Below, piece after piece: positions 11,969-19,931 of a stretch of DNA of 36,144 nt. The notes below the pieces were generated by a model that was not told the origin of the DNA, did no database searches, and worked only from the letters and a program-made list of their open reading frames with translations. Both the position numbers and the translations under genes were made by a program. The stretch comes from a virus. The stretch covers positions 1 through 36,144 of the IMG/VR virus record IMGVR_UViG_3300034071_000260; one strand, written 5' to 3'. How positions within the stretch are numbered: position 1 is the first letter of the stretch; each line of letters begins with the position of its first letter.

Positions 11969-12745
11969 CTAATAGTTATATCGTTCTTTTAAAAATTTAA
12001 TGCTTACTGCCATCTCATCGAATGCGCCGTCATGTACATCATGCAGGACATAAAATCCACGCCAATGTTGATTGCCTTGTGCGCCTAAGTATGATTCTTC
12101 GTGTTCATAAAATGATCCTGCAATTATTGCAGTCATCTCCCGACCATCCGCTCTTCTACCGTATGATATTTGTCTACCTTGCTGGTGTCCTGCAAAACAG
12201 CTCATGTGCTTTTTAGTGAGCAATGCTGCAGCAGTAGTAATTGGTCTACCCATCACGCCTGACGTAAAATAGTGCGAGTACGCTATTCCGTCTATGGTAA
12301 CCACCTCTAGGAACGGTATTACTTCCCAGTCCTGATAAGGCAAATCATCGGTAGTAATAAGACCGTCAAGTTTACGATCTTCATTAATTGCTCTATCAAT
12401 TCGATGTTCATGGTTACCTAGTGTTAAAACCATGCGTGGCTTGTATTGTTTCTCTTTGTTACGTTTGGCTTTGGCATTAAACTGATATAAAGGTGTCAGC
12501 AATGCATCCATAGCCTCACGAGCAGCCCATAAATCTTTGTTGTAGCTTCTACCCTCAAAAGATTTTAAGCCCCTGTCATAAGTCGATAACGATTCCATGT
12601 CTGCGAAATCGCCTATACAAATTATTGTGTCTGGCTTCTTTTGTACTATAAAGTTACCTAAGCACTTTAGGTATGTAAAATCGTTTCCTTCTTTAGCTTG
12701 CACATCTGGTATCACCAAGTGGGTGATAGGTTTTTTCGTTTCCAT
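11969..12745 (-). CDS. Calcineurin-like metallophosphoesterase
   Basis: The 258-residue protein shows the metallophosphoesterase motifs in order: D14 in PDVQ (the usual DxH is here DxQ), GDFAD with D46, GNHEHR with N111 and H112, H158 in SHYF, and H187 in AGHQ. This family cleaves phosphate esters with two metal ions; phage members may act on nucleotides or phospholipids. GAGAGGTC precedes ATG. It lies in the late operon next to spanin genes. The change of the first-motif His to Gln may alter metal use. Confidence 0.8.
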   Translation of the reverse strand: METKKPITHLVIPDVQAKEGNDFTYLKCLGNFIVQKKPDTIICIGDFADMESLSTYDRGLKSFEGRSYNKDLWAAREAMDALLTPLYQFNAKAKRNKEKQYKPRMVLTLGNHEHRIDRAINEDRKLDGLITTDDLPYQDWEVIPFLEVVTIDGIAYSHYFTSGVMGRPITTAAALLTKKHMSCFAGHQQGRQISYGRRADGREMTAIIAGSFYEHEESYLGAQGNQHWRGFYVLHDVHDGAFDEMAVSIKFLKERYNY

Positions 12746-12754
12746 GACCTCTCG

Positions 12755-13210
12755 CTATTGAATTAATAATTGATCTTCTATCCATTTTTGAAGGTACAAC
12801 AACTGTAAAACATCTGAAGCGCAATCTAGGGTAGTATCTCTTGCGGTATCAGGTAAATTGCTTTCGGTTTTTGCATCAACTGCTGTGGCGGAGTCGACAT
12901 TTTTGGACACTCGACTGCTTGCGGAACGGTTGAGCATGCGCTTAGTGTTAGCAGCATAGTGATCATTAAGTTTCTTGATAGCATCTTCGTACCCTTTTGC
13001 AATATTTTCACTTACTTTTTGCTGTTTTATTGCCAATTCTGCGTTCTTTTGGCGTTGTACTTTTGCATTTGCCTCTATTTGCGCTTTAAACGCGTCAAAT
13101 TCACGTTTTTGTGATGAGTAGCCCTTGTAGTATCCAAACGCAAAAATAATGGCTAATGTCAACGCTATTGCAGCCTGTTTCCAGTACATCTTTAAAAAAG
13201 TTAGTATCAC
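12755..13210 (-). CDS. i-spanin (Rz-like)
   Basis: The 151-residue protein has an N-terminal membrane anchor (QAAIALTLAIIFAFGYY) followed by a long periplasmic coiled coil rich in Lys, Gln and Ala (KVQRQKNAELAIKQQKV), then a soluble C-terminus. This is the layout of inner-membrane spanins that, with an outer-membrane lipoprotein, fuse the membranes at lysis. Its start is GTG, overlapping the holin stop as GTGA. A second reading frame inside it encodes the o-spanin, as in lambda Rz/Rz1. Neighbours are holin and endolysin. Confidence 0.75.
   Translation of the reverse strand: MILTFLKMYWKQAAIALTLAIIFAFGYYKGYSSQKREFDAFKAQIEANAKVQRQKNAELAIKQQKVSENIAKGYEDAIKKLNDHYAANTKRMLNRSASSRVSKNVDSATAVDAKTESNLPDTARDTTLDCASDVLQLLYLQKWIEDQLLIQ
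12826..12984 (-). CDS. o-spanin (Rz1-like lipoprotein), embedded in the i-spanin gene
   Basis: This frame lies wholly inside the i-spanin gene in another frame. The 52-residue product has a lipoprotein signal: MLSRNLMITMLLTLSAC with a LSAC lipobox, so Cys17 would be lipidated and the rest sits on the outer membrane. The mature part is proline-rich (STPPQQLMQKP) like Rz1. I chose ATG at 12984 because AAGGG lies seven bases upstream; an in-frame GTG at 13011 is a weaker start. Confidence 0.75.
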   Translation of the reverse strand: MLSRNLMITMLLTLSACSTVPQAVECPKMSTPPQQLMQKPKAIYLIPQEILP

Positions 13211-13398
13211 TTCTCTAATCCGTTAGTTGATATAAATCTAAGCACTACATTTACGCCAGCAACGATAGCAATTAATGTCAAAAAAGTAATAGGACTAAAG
13301 TATCCCTCTATTAATGACAATGATGCCTCAACTGCTGCGCCTATTGCAACAAGCACATTAAACCATAAGGTCTTAGATTTATACCATTTTTTTCTCAA
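13207..13398 (-). CDS. Holin-like membrane protein
   Basis: The 63-residue protein has two hydrophobic segments (LWFNVLVAIGAAVEASLSL and FLTLIAIVAGVNVVLRF) separated by a short loop with Pro, and a basic N-terminus (MRKKWYKSK), the layout of a small class II-like holin. The start is TTG, overlapping the endolysin stop as TTGA, and AGGGAAG provides the ribosome site. Placed between endolysin and spanin genes. Confidence 0.7.
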   Translation of the reverse strand: MRKKWYKSKTLWFNVLVAIGAAVEASLSLIEGYFSPITFLTLIAIVAGVNVVLRFISTNGLEK

Positions 13399-13808
13399 AT
13401 TGTCTTCCCTACCTGAAAGTCTGCTAATTTTAATCCATTAGTATATTGACAATGTGCAAGCTCTTTAAACTTAACCCAGCGACCTGCCCACTCGAGTCCA
13501 ACTGATTCAGCAATCTCGCCACACTTATTAAATGTAGCTACATCAGACCATTGAGCTTTGCCATTAACGATAGGCACAAAATCAAAAGCGACGCGCCAAT
13601 TATGATAAGACTGTCCACCTCGTGCATTTGTGACAATCTTGCCAGCAGTAGTCCTGCCCTGTGCATACAAAGCGTTTTGACTTTCAGCATCGCGGTATGT
13701 GCTAGTGATAAGCACGTCAATATCTTTGCTCTTACACTTTTCGATAAATTTTTCACACAATACCTTTACTTTAGGATGTAAGTCTTCTAGCTTTCTACTA
13801 TTAATCAT
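13395..13808 (-). CDS. Endolysin, peptidase M15 (VanY-like L-Ala-D-Glu peptidase)
   Basis: The 137-residue protein shows the M15C/T5-endolysin-type zinc site: S67-x-H69-x6-D76 in SYHNWRVAFDF, and E116-x2-H119 in ELAHCQY. The enzyme likely cuts the L-alanyl-D-glutamate bond of peptidoglycan stem peptides. It has no signal peptide, so holin must release it. It overlaps the holin start and the preceding small gene and is in the expected place in the cassette. Length matches the family. Confidence 0.85.
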   Translation of the reverse strand: MINSRKLEDLHPKVKVLCEKFIEKCKSKDIDVLITSTYRDAESQNALYAQGRTTAGKIVTNARGGQSYHNWRVAFDFVPIVNGKAQWSDVATFNKCGEIAESVGLEWAGRWVKFKELAHCQYTNGLKLADFQVGKTI

Positions 13809-13992
13809 CTAGCTCAGGTCTTTCATTGATCTGCATTGCCATTGCGTCATCTTGTGACCATAAGCATACTTCGTCGCCGTTGTCTAAAAAGATAACAAGC
13901 TCTCCATCAAATATACCCACAGCCTCAATTGTTTTTCCTGCCATACGCTCAAAATATTCTTGAGCCTTGCCCCTAATATTAGTCACTGACAT
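13801..13992 (-). CDS. Small protein of unknown function in lysis cassette
   Basis: The 63-residue acidic product has a beta-rich core (TIEAVGIFDGELVIFLDNGDEVCLW) that fits a small barrel. It overlaps both neighbouring genes by a few bases. It occurs next to the endolysin but no lysis motif is seen. Function unknown. Confidence 0.55.
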   Translation of the reverse strand: MSVTNIRGKAQEYFERMAGKTIEAVGIFDGELVIFLDNGDEVCLWSQDDAMAMQINERPELDD

Positions 13993-14152
13993 AGTTGTAT
14001 TCTTTCAAAACACCTTCATCAATAAGTTGACTGTTTAACTCTTTCTCTGCCAAACAGCTATCGCAGGTTACTTCATCGCCCTCAATGTTCATAGTGAAAG
14101 CATGTCCACAGTGATCACATAAAGCAATTTTATTAATTAGAGATTGTTTCAC
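13979..14152 (-). CDS. Small zinc-ribbon protein, GTG start
   Basis: The 57-residue product has CDHCGH at the N-terminus and CDSC in the middle, a C-x2-C pair on each side of a short strand stretch, which would hold one zinc ion. The start is GTG overlapping the previous stop as GTGA, with GGAAC upstream. Small zinc ribbons in phages are typically protein- or nucleic-acid-binding; the role here is unknown. Confidence 0.5.
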   Translation of the reverse strand: MKQSLINKIALCDHCGHAFTMNIEGDEVTCDSCLAEKELNSQLIDEGVLKEYNYVSD

Positions 14153-14328
14153 AATTTAATGTTCCATCCGTGTGATGCAGCCCATAAGTAAACAAGTACA
14201 GCCAATCCCATTGCAGATAAGCCTTTAAGTGTCCATTTACCTAGACTAATAAATTGTTTGTCTAGCCATTCTGATATAGCTTCTTTGATCGCTTCTTTAT
14301 GAAGTTCTTTTTGTTCGTCTGGTGTCAT
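14149..14328 (-). CDS. Small membrane protein, possible second holin or holin partner
   Basis: The 59-residue product has an amphipathic charged N-terminal helix (MTPDEQKELHKEAIKEAISE) and one hydrophobic helix (LSAMGLAVLVYLWAA) with an HGW end. Short proteins of this design lie by lysis genes in many phages, but their function is not established. GAGGGG precedes ATG and it starts one base into the previous stop region. Confidence 0.5.
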   Translation of the reverse strand: MTPDEQKELHKEAIKEAISEWLDKQFISLGKWTLKGLSAMGLAVLVYLWAASHGWNIKL

Positions 14329-15378
14329 TTATTTCCCCTCATAAAATCTAGGTGCTAGCAAACTTAAATTATATACATCGGCTTCTGTTAGGTTTGGCAA
14401 TTGGTTATACAACTGACCAGCCTTGTTAGCATAGCGACTGCCAACACCAACACCGTAGCCTAAATTAGCTTCTAATCTAGGAGATACGAGAGATGGGAAA
14501 GTTCTTGGGTTCTTTAATACGTCAACAAAAGTCTTACCGCTAGGTAACCAAGTGGCTTCTTGACCTGCCTTGAATGCTTGAGTAAATCCTAAGTTTTGTG
14601 GACTTACTTGCAAGTTTTCTGGAAGGACAAGCGTTGCGTCTTTAGGTAAAGACCAATTAGAGCGTGGGCTGATCTGTGCTATCTTAACATCAGCTTCTTG
14701 AGCTTTCTTAGCTACATCCCACACACCACCAGCCTGCTTAGACATATCCTTTGCCTTAGCAATGTCGGACACGTTTGACTCTGGAAAGAATGCTCTGAAG
14801 TAGTTACCAATGGCGCTCATGCCTTTTTCGTCAGCAGAAAGACCAGCAGCCTTGCCTTGTCTCCATGCAGATGCTAGGTTCTTGTCACCACCCTTACCAA
14901 TTTGGTATGCCTTCTTAACAAAGTCTGATGCTGTCTCGCTAACGATTTGACCAGCAGCCTTAAATGGAGCTGACGCAACTGTAGACGCAACATTAGCAAT
15001 CTTTCCTGCACCGCTTGTAATTGCTCGTGCTGGTGCTGATCCTGCCATCGTTGCTGCTGCAGATGTGTTGAATGCGCCCATCAAAGGGCTAACCTCTGGA
15101 GCTAGTCCAGCAAGTTTGCTTTCATCATACAATTTGCCAACACCCTCTAACATCTTGCTTGTCATTGACTGTGGATTTGCTTGATTGTAAGCCCGTTGTG
15201 CTTCAGCGCTTTGCTGCAATGCCATCTGAGTTGGGATCTGTGGATCAAATTGCGCCCCAGTTTGTGGATCAATTGTAACCGCGTTTGCAGGATTAAACGT
15301 ACCAGCCTCAACTGGCGCTGCCTGATAAACCATGACAGCGTTGCTTGGGTTGAATACTAACTTTTTGTTATCAGCCAT
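14329..15378 (-). CDS. Putative internal virion (ejection) protein
   Basis: The 349-residue, Ala/Gly/Ser-rich protein has no recognised domain. The first 30 residues contain NPSNAVMVY and NPANAVTID, an imperfect internal repeat, and a helical, alanine-rich middle (APARAITSGAGKIANVAST) follows. Composition and its place directly after the fibre/tail genes fit the ejected internal proteins of podoviruses that form a channel through the cell envelope. GCGGAG precedes ATG. Confidence 0.45.
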   Translation of the reverse strand: MADNKKLVFNPSNAVMVYQAAPVEAGTFNPANAVTIDPQTGAQFDPQIPTQMALQQSAEAQRAYNQANPQSMTSKMLEGVGKLYDESKLAGLAPEVSPLMGAFNTSAAATMAGSAPARAITSGAGKIANVASTVASAPFKAAGQIVSETASDFVKKAYQIGKGGDKNLASAWRQGKAAGLSADEKGMSAIGNYFRAFFPESNVSDIAKAKDMSKQAGGVWDVAKKAQEADVKIAQISPRSNWSLPKDATLVLPENLQVSPQNLGFTQAFKAGQEATWLPSGKTFVDVLKNPRTFPSLVSPRLEANLGYGVGVGSRYANKAGQLYNQLPNLTEADVYNLSLLAPRFYEGK

Positions 15379-15381
15379 AGT

Positions 15382-17064
15382 TTACTCCGCTACAATTCTG
15401 TATTGTTTAGTATTTTTAGGGTTTACATAAGCCTTAACATTAGTTGTTGGATCTACCTGCAATACCCAGCCTTTTTCGTTTGGCTTATCGCTAGTTGCAG
15501 GCAGTTTTGTTGATACGATAGGCTGCGGAGCTACCTGAGTAGACGGAGCTGGTGACGCATCGTTTGTATCTGCAGCAGGAGGCAATAGCTTGCTTGTTCT
15601 AGGGCTTAGGCGTTGTCTAAACTCAGAAGAGCCGCGATTTGTGCCAGTAACGAATTGAAGTTCCAAGCTCTGCAATTGACCAGCCATTAATTTTTTGTAG
15701 TAATTGATTTGATCTAGTAACTGTGCTGGAGAGTTTGCCGCCATAATGCTTGCTTGAACCTCTTCACGGTCACCAAGAGCGCCTGCAGATCCAGTTGTCG
15801 CTTTAACAATTTCACCAGCAACAATCTTTTTAACGCCATCAAAGGTTACTGGCGCTGCTACACCGATCTCTTTATTGATCTTGTTGCCAATTGAGTTAAA
15901 CAAACGAACATTGCCATTGTTAAGCGCGTCAGCAGCCTCTTCAAGTGTAAACAAGTGATCAGTTGCAGTGTTCATTGCGCGAACTGATCGACCTTCAATA
16001 CCACCTGAGAATGATTTAAGTGTTTGCTGTTCTGCTGCACGATTTTGCTTATTGCCTACAATGCTTGAAACGATTTGATCGTCAGTCATCTTGCCTTTTT
16101 GTAGCTGGAATACCATGTTATAGATATTAGCTCTCATTAATGCAGCATTCTTGCCGCTGCCAATTGGAGGCATCTGACCTGTTTGCATGTATATTTTAGC
16201 AAGTCCTAGCTGTGCTTGTGGCGTTAAGAAGTCAATAGACTCTTGACCAGTGCCAGAATTTACAGCACTCTTACCAATAATTTTCCAGTTGTTATTGCCT
16301 TGATATTCGCGTGTGATCTTAGATCCACCGCTTTCAAATTCTTGAATATCACCAACCTTAAATGTAGGTTTTTCTGGCGCTAGTGTACCTTGAACTAAAT
16401 CAATCTTGCCTGTGTCAATGTCACGTTGATATTTTTGACCACGATCTGTAGGAAGCTCAAAGCCTTCTGTCTTTAATTGCTCAATCTCTTTGTTAGATAA
16501 TAACTGTGTGCCTTGTTTTTTCTTAGCAGCAAGCGTCATGTAATCTTTAAGATCAATTGCGCCTGTAGCCAATGCTTGTTGTAGCATTACATTAGGATCG
16601 TAATAGCTCTCTTGTGTTACCGTTGGCGCTGTTGGTTGCGTTGCGAATGATGGAGCTACTGCACCAGCTTCTGTAGGCACAGGCTCTTGTGTACCACTAG
16701 GAGTCACAATTTGACGGGTTGCGTTTGGCTGACCAATGCTTGAGATGAATGCGTCTTTTCTTGCTTGCATCTCTTTAGCACGATTCATTTCATCCAGCTT
16801 TTGCTGCATCATGTAATCTTGCGTTGCCTGATCGTATACCCCTTGAGCGCCTTGTTGACCAGCCATAAGTGTGTTGCCTAGAATTGTGCCAATCCCTAAG
16901 CCTTGATTTTTTGGAGTTGCTAGATAACCGACAAGTGCATTAAACACGCCTGTAGTTCCAGCTCTTTTGCGTAGCTCTTCTACGCCTTGTTGACCAACTA
17001 AACCACCAAGATATTCTGGAGGTGTAGCGCCAAAACTTAATACGTTGTCTAATAAACTAGCCAT
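15382..17064 (-). CDS. Putative internal virion (ejection) protein, large
   Basis: The 560-residue protein is rich in Ala, Gly, Gln and Thr, with a long helical region near residues 60-110 (YDQATQDYMMQQKLDEMNRAK) that looks like a coiled coil, and a proline-rich tail. No enzymatic motif is seen; in particular no lysozyme Glu pattern. It has the length and place of a large ejected internal protein. TAGGATAAATC precedes ATG. Confidence 0.5.
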   Translation of the reverse strand: MASLLDNVLSFGATPPEYLGGLVGQQGVEELRKRAGTTGVFNALVGYLATPKNQGLGIGTILGNTLMAGQQGAQGVYDQATQDYMMQQKLDEMNRAKEMQARKDAFISSIGQPNATRQIVTPSGTQEPVPTEAGAVAPSFATQPTAPTVTQESYYDPNVMLQQALATGAIDLKDYMTLAAKKKQGTQLLSNKEIEQLKTEGFELPTDRGQKYQRDIDTGKIDLVQGTLAPEKPTFKVGDIQEFESGGSKITREYQGNNNWKIIGKSAVNSGTGQESIDFLTPQAQLGLAKIYMQTGQMPPIGSGKNAALMRANIYNMVFQLQKGKMTDDQIVSSIVGNKQNRAAEQQTLKSFSGGIEGRSVRAMNTATDHLFTLEEAADALNNGNVRLFNSIGNKINKEIGVAAPVTFDGVKKIVAGEIVKATTGSAGALGDREEVQASIMAANSPAQLLDQINYYKKLMAGQLQSLELQFVTGTNRGSSEFRQRLSPRTSKLLPPAADTNDASPAPSTQVAPQPIVSTKLPATSDKPNEKGWVLQVDPTTNVKAYVNPKNTKQYRIVAE

Positions 17065-17067
17065 GAT

Positions 17068-17793
17068 TTATCCTACCAATAATGAGATGCGTTTTTTTGG
17101 TTGAGGTTTGCTTAACCCAAGTAATTCATTAACAGGAGTTACTGCTGGAGGGTTGCCTTGCTTAATAGTACCTGATGGTGCTTGTGGTAATTGAGGTCTT
17201 TGCATGTATTGTTTTGCTACGTTTGCGCCACCAATAATGTTACCTACGTTTTTAGAATTTAGCTCTGGGAGCATGTCTTTAATTTCATCTACAGTATAGC
17301 CAAGTTGTTGCAGCATTGGAACTGATGTAGCAGCAGCATTTAAGCCACCTTGACTAGCGGCAGACATAATAGCAGGTGAGTAGTTTGATACCACGCCTGA
17401 TAAGTTTGCAGGATTTGTAATTGCGCTCTCACCGATCTTGTTAATTAATCCCATGTTAGGTGCAATGCTACCTAAACCAGATACGCTTGCTGGAGCGCTT
17501 CCTACAATGTTTGCGCCAGTGTTGAATGTATTTGCCATGCCAATTTCTGGTGTCCATGCAGGCAATGTAGCTCCACCACCCTGAGCAATAGTGCCTAGTG
17601 ATGATGCCTTAGTAGTCTCACCAAGAAAAGGAAAAGCGCCTTCCATAAAGCTGCCGCCCTTCATCGCACTTGTTGCACCACCATATCCAGCGCCTAAAGT
17701 GCCGCCGATAGCAGCACCTTTTAATGGATCTTTACCCATAAGCGCAGATCCTACTGCGCCTACACCTGCCCCGATTAAGACTGCTTGACCCAT
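17068..17793 (-). CDS. Gly-rich internal virion-like protein
   Basis: The 241-residue protein begins with a glycine-zipper-like segment (VLIGAGVGAVGSALMG then GAAIGGTLGAGYGG), typical of phage proteins that insert in the envelope during DNA ejection. The middle is Ser/Asn-rich and the C-terminus proline-rich and basic. AAAGGGGG precedes ATG. It stands between the other ejection candidates. Confidence 0.55.
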   Translation of the reverse strand: MGQAVLIGAGVGAVGSALMGKDPLKGAAIGGTLGAGYGGATSAMKGGSFMEGAFPFLGETTKASSLGTIAQGGGATLPAWTPEIGMANTFNTGANIVGSAPASVSGLGSIAPNMGLINKIGESAITNPANLSGVVSNYSPAIMSAASQGGLNAAATSVPMLQQLGYTVDEIKDMLPELNSKNVGNIIGGANVAKQYMQRPQLPQAPSGTIKQGNPPAVTPVNELLGLSKPQPKKRISLLVG

Positions 17794-17794
17794 G

Positions 17795-19225
17795 TTAAGC
17801 CCCCTTTACCTTGCCTACTGTATAGCAGACAGGTTCAATAACTGCACGATAGATACGACCTAACAAGTCTCGCTTCTTACCACGCATCTGTTTATAGATG
17901 TCTGCAGTACGATGTTTAGCAACATGCTCAAGCACTTTACGAACCACTTTATTAAAGAAGCCGTCTTTCTTAGCGAATGCAACCAATGGTAAGAATAGTG
18001 TGTGATAACCTTTTTCGTATACCTTAGCGTTTGGCATAGATGCTGAATGAGCAAGCCATACACGGTTACGGAAAGAACCAATACCATAAAACTCGTTCAT
18101 CATTGTGCATACAATCTTACCGCCGCCAGAGCTTTGTGTCTGAGTAACTGTGCCACTAGGTGCGCCATATGCTGCAGATAGGTAGTTAGAAAGTTTTGCG
18201 TATGGTAAGTTTTGTTGGAAGTTAAACTGATTAATGTCAGCTTCAAGTGCGCGTTGTTGATAGTCTTCCATGCCTTGACCAACTTGCAACAATTGATTGA
18301 TGTCAGTGTAGTCAGCATTAGCAAGTGCTGGAGCAGCTTGACTAGCAGCAAGTTGACGATTCAAGTCTGCAGCAGAGTTTGCAGAAAGACCGCCAGCAGC
18401 AGATAATCGATTTGCAAGTGCTTGTTGTCCAGTTGCTGAAAGTTGTTGAGCGCCAGACAATTGATTTTGAATATCTTGTCCTGATAGATTTCCAAGTCTG
18501 CCCATAGCAGCTTCTTGCAATCCACGTTCTGCAGAATATTGATTGTAAGCCAATTCGCCAGCTTTATTAGTCAATGCATTGGCAAGTGTAGTACCTGCAC
18601 GATTAAACAAATTAGATTGCACGTTTGAGCCTAAACGACCTGCCTGCGACGCACCTGATTGAGCTTGATTAATAGCATCAAAATATTGTTGCGTAGCAGC
18701 TTGACCAGCACCAGCTAACGCTTGATTAAAATAAGGGTTAGATCCTAAATAGCCACCACTTGCACTAAATTGAGTGAGAGGGTTAGCCGCATTAGAGATT
18801 TGACCACTAGCCAATCCAGAATAAACATCTTGAGCTAATTGTGGGCTAGTTTGTGCGTTTCTATATATACTTGCATATAATGGATTAGAAATATTCGTAG
18901 CGCTCTGCAAATTCATTAAGTTTTGTTGAGCTGCAGGAAGCAATGGATTCCCAGCCACTGCACGATTTTGAGCAGCCTCAAATCCAGCCTGTGTCTGTGC
19001 AGATGGTGATATATATGTTTGATTTGGGTAATATTGAGGCGTTTCAGATTGATACAGCTTTTGAGCCTCACCTAAACCATATGTAATATATGGCTTAACT
19101 GCAGGATCAATACCCTGAGTTGATGTAGACGATCCCTTTGAGCCACCACCGCCCTCAAGCGTCATACGTTTACCTACTGGTGAAAATGCCTTTTCTGGCA
19201 ACATATCTAGATGGTTATATCTCAT
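17795..19225 (-). CDS. Internal virion/tail protein with conserved C-terminal motif
   Basis: The 476-residue protein has a long Gln/Ala-rich, probably helical central region and a C-terminal ~100-residue part beginning KIVCTMMNEFYGIGSFRNRVWL, followed by basic residues. The CTxMxxxYGxGxFRxxxWL pattern is one I recall at the ends of short-tailed phage internal proteins, of unknown function. I chose ATG at 19225, which overlaps the previous stop as ATGA and has GGAAG upstream; a further upstream ATG (19240) would overlap more. Confidence 0.5.
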   Translation of the reverse strand: MRYNHLDMLPEKAFSPVGKRMTLEGGGGSKGSSTSTQGIDPAVKPYITYGLGEAQKLYQSETPQYYPNQTYISPSAQTQAGFEAAQNRAVAGNPLLPAAQQNLMNLQSATNISNPLYASIYRNAQTSPQLAQDVYSGLASGQISNAANPLTQFSASGGYLGSNPYFNQALAGAGQAATQQYFDAINQAQSGASQAGRLGSNVQSNLFNRAGTTLANALTNKAGELAYNQYSAERGLQEAAMGRLGNLSGQDIQNQLSGAQQLSATGQQALANRLSAAGGLSANSAADLNRQLAASQAAPALANADYTDINQLLQVGQGMEDYQQRALEADINQFNFQQNLPYAKLSNYLSAAYGAPSGTVTQTQSSGGGKIVCTMMNEFYGIGSFRNRVWLAHSASMPNAKVYEKGYHTLFLPLVAFAKKDGFFNKVVRKVLEHVAKHRTADIYKQMRGKKRDLLGRIYRAVIEPVCYTVGKVKGA

Positions 19226-19611
19226 AGTTCTACTTCCCATGTTGAAGGCTTTGCGCCTAATAATTTTGCTTTTCTAACCCATCCACTTCTGACAGATGAA
19301 AATGAAACTTTACTGCATCCACCATGTCGGGCTATCTCTTTTACTGTTTCCATGCCGCTTGCCAAATCTTTTGGATCTCTTGAATCTAACCATGCAGCCC
19401 AGATATGCATACTCTTGCCAATTGGTTGCAACACCATGAATCCGTCTTTCTTTTTCCTGATCCACAGCATTGCGCGTTGTTCAAAACAATCACAATAAAT
19501 GTCTTCAGAGATCCAGTCATCATGACCCTTATCTCTTACCTTCTCCAAGCCATCGCGAACCCAAGCCCACTCGCTTCTAATATTTGCTGGTGGAACGTAT
19601 ACGAAATCCAT
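19222..19611 (-). CDS. GNAT-like protein in the tail module
   Basis: The 129-residue protein contains MDFVYVPPANI at its start, DIYCDCFEQRAMLWI, then a strand LDSRDPKDLASGMETVKEIARHGGC and a C-terminal strand pair ending TWEVEL. This layout is that of small podovirus proteins of acetyltransferase (GNAT) fold that sit by tail genes; catalytic and CoA-binding residues are not obvious. Its start overlaps the preceding stop as TAATG. Whether it acetylates or is structural is unknown. Confidence 0.4.
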   Translation of the reverse strand: MDFVYVPPANIRSEWAWVRDGLEKVRDKGHDDWISEDIYCDCFEQRAMLWIRKKKDGFMVLQPIGKSMHIWAAWLDSRDPKDLASGMETVKEIARHGGCSKVSFSSVRSGWVRKAKLLGAKPSTWEVEL

Positions 19612-19931
19612 TATCCAACTATAATGTACATAAACGTACAAACGTGGGCATTAGAATCATGCTGAATAACTGCTTGACCTTGAGATCTTGTGCCAACATA
19701 TAGTTTAGCCATCTCTGAGGCTGCCTTGTCATCCATAGGAGTGAAAATAATTGCAGAATCAGCGCCAATACGTTCGTTATAAATAATTGTAGACGTTGTT
19801 GATGCAGTTGTACTAAAATATCCAGTATTGTTAGTCTTACCGTTCATGGCATTATTTACAACCTCAGAGATCTCTCTTGGGTTAGAGCCAGAAGGATTTA
19901 GAACCCTATACTGATTATTAACGACTGTCAT
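19611..19931 (-). CDS. Small conserved tail-associated protein
   Basis: The 106-residue protein begins with MTVVNNQYRV, has REISEVVNNAMNGKTNNTG near residue 20-38, and ends in YIIVG after a beta-rich region. This NGKTNNTG-containing pattern recurs in podovirus tail clusters between the tail hub and a GNAT-like gene. A structural role is likely. AAGGTACGCG and an ATGA overlap link it to the upstream gene. Confidence 0.5.
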   Translation of the reverse strand: MTVVNNQYRVLNPSGSNPREISEVVNNAMNGKTNNTGYFSTTASTTSTIIYNERIGADSAIIFTPMDDKAASEMAKLYVGTRSQGQAVIQHDSNAHVCTFMYIIVG

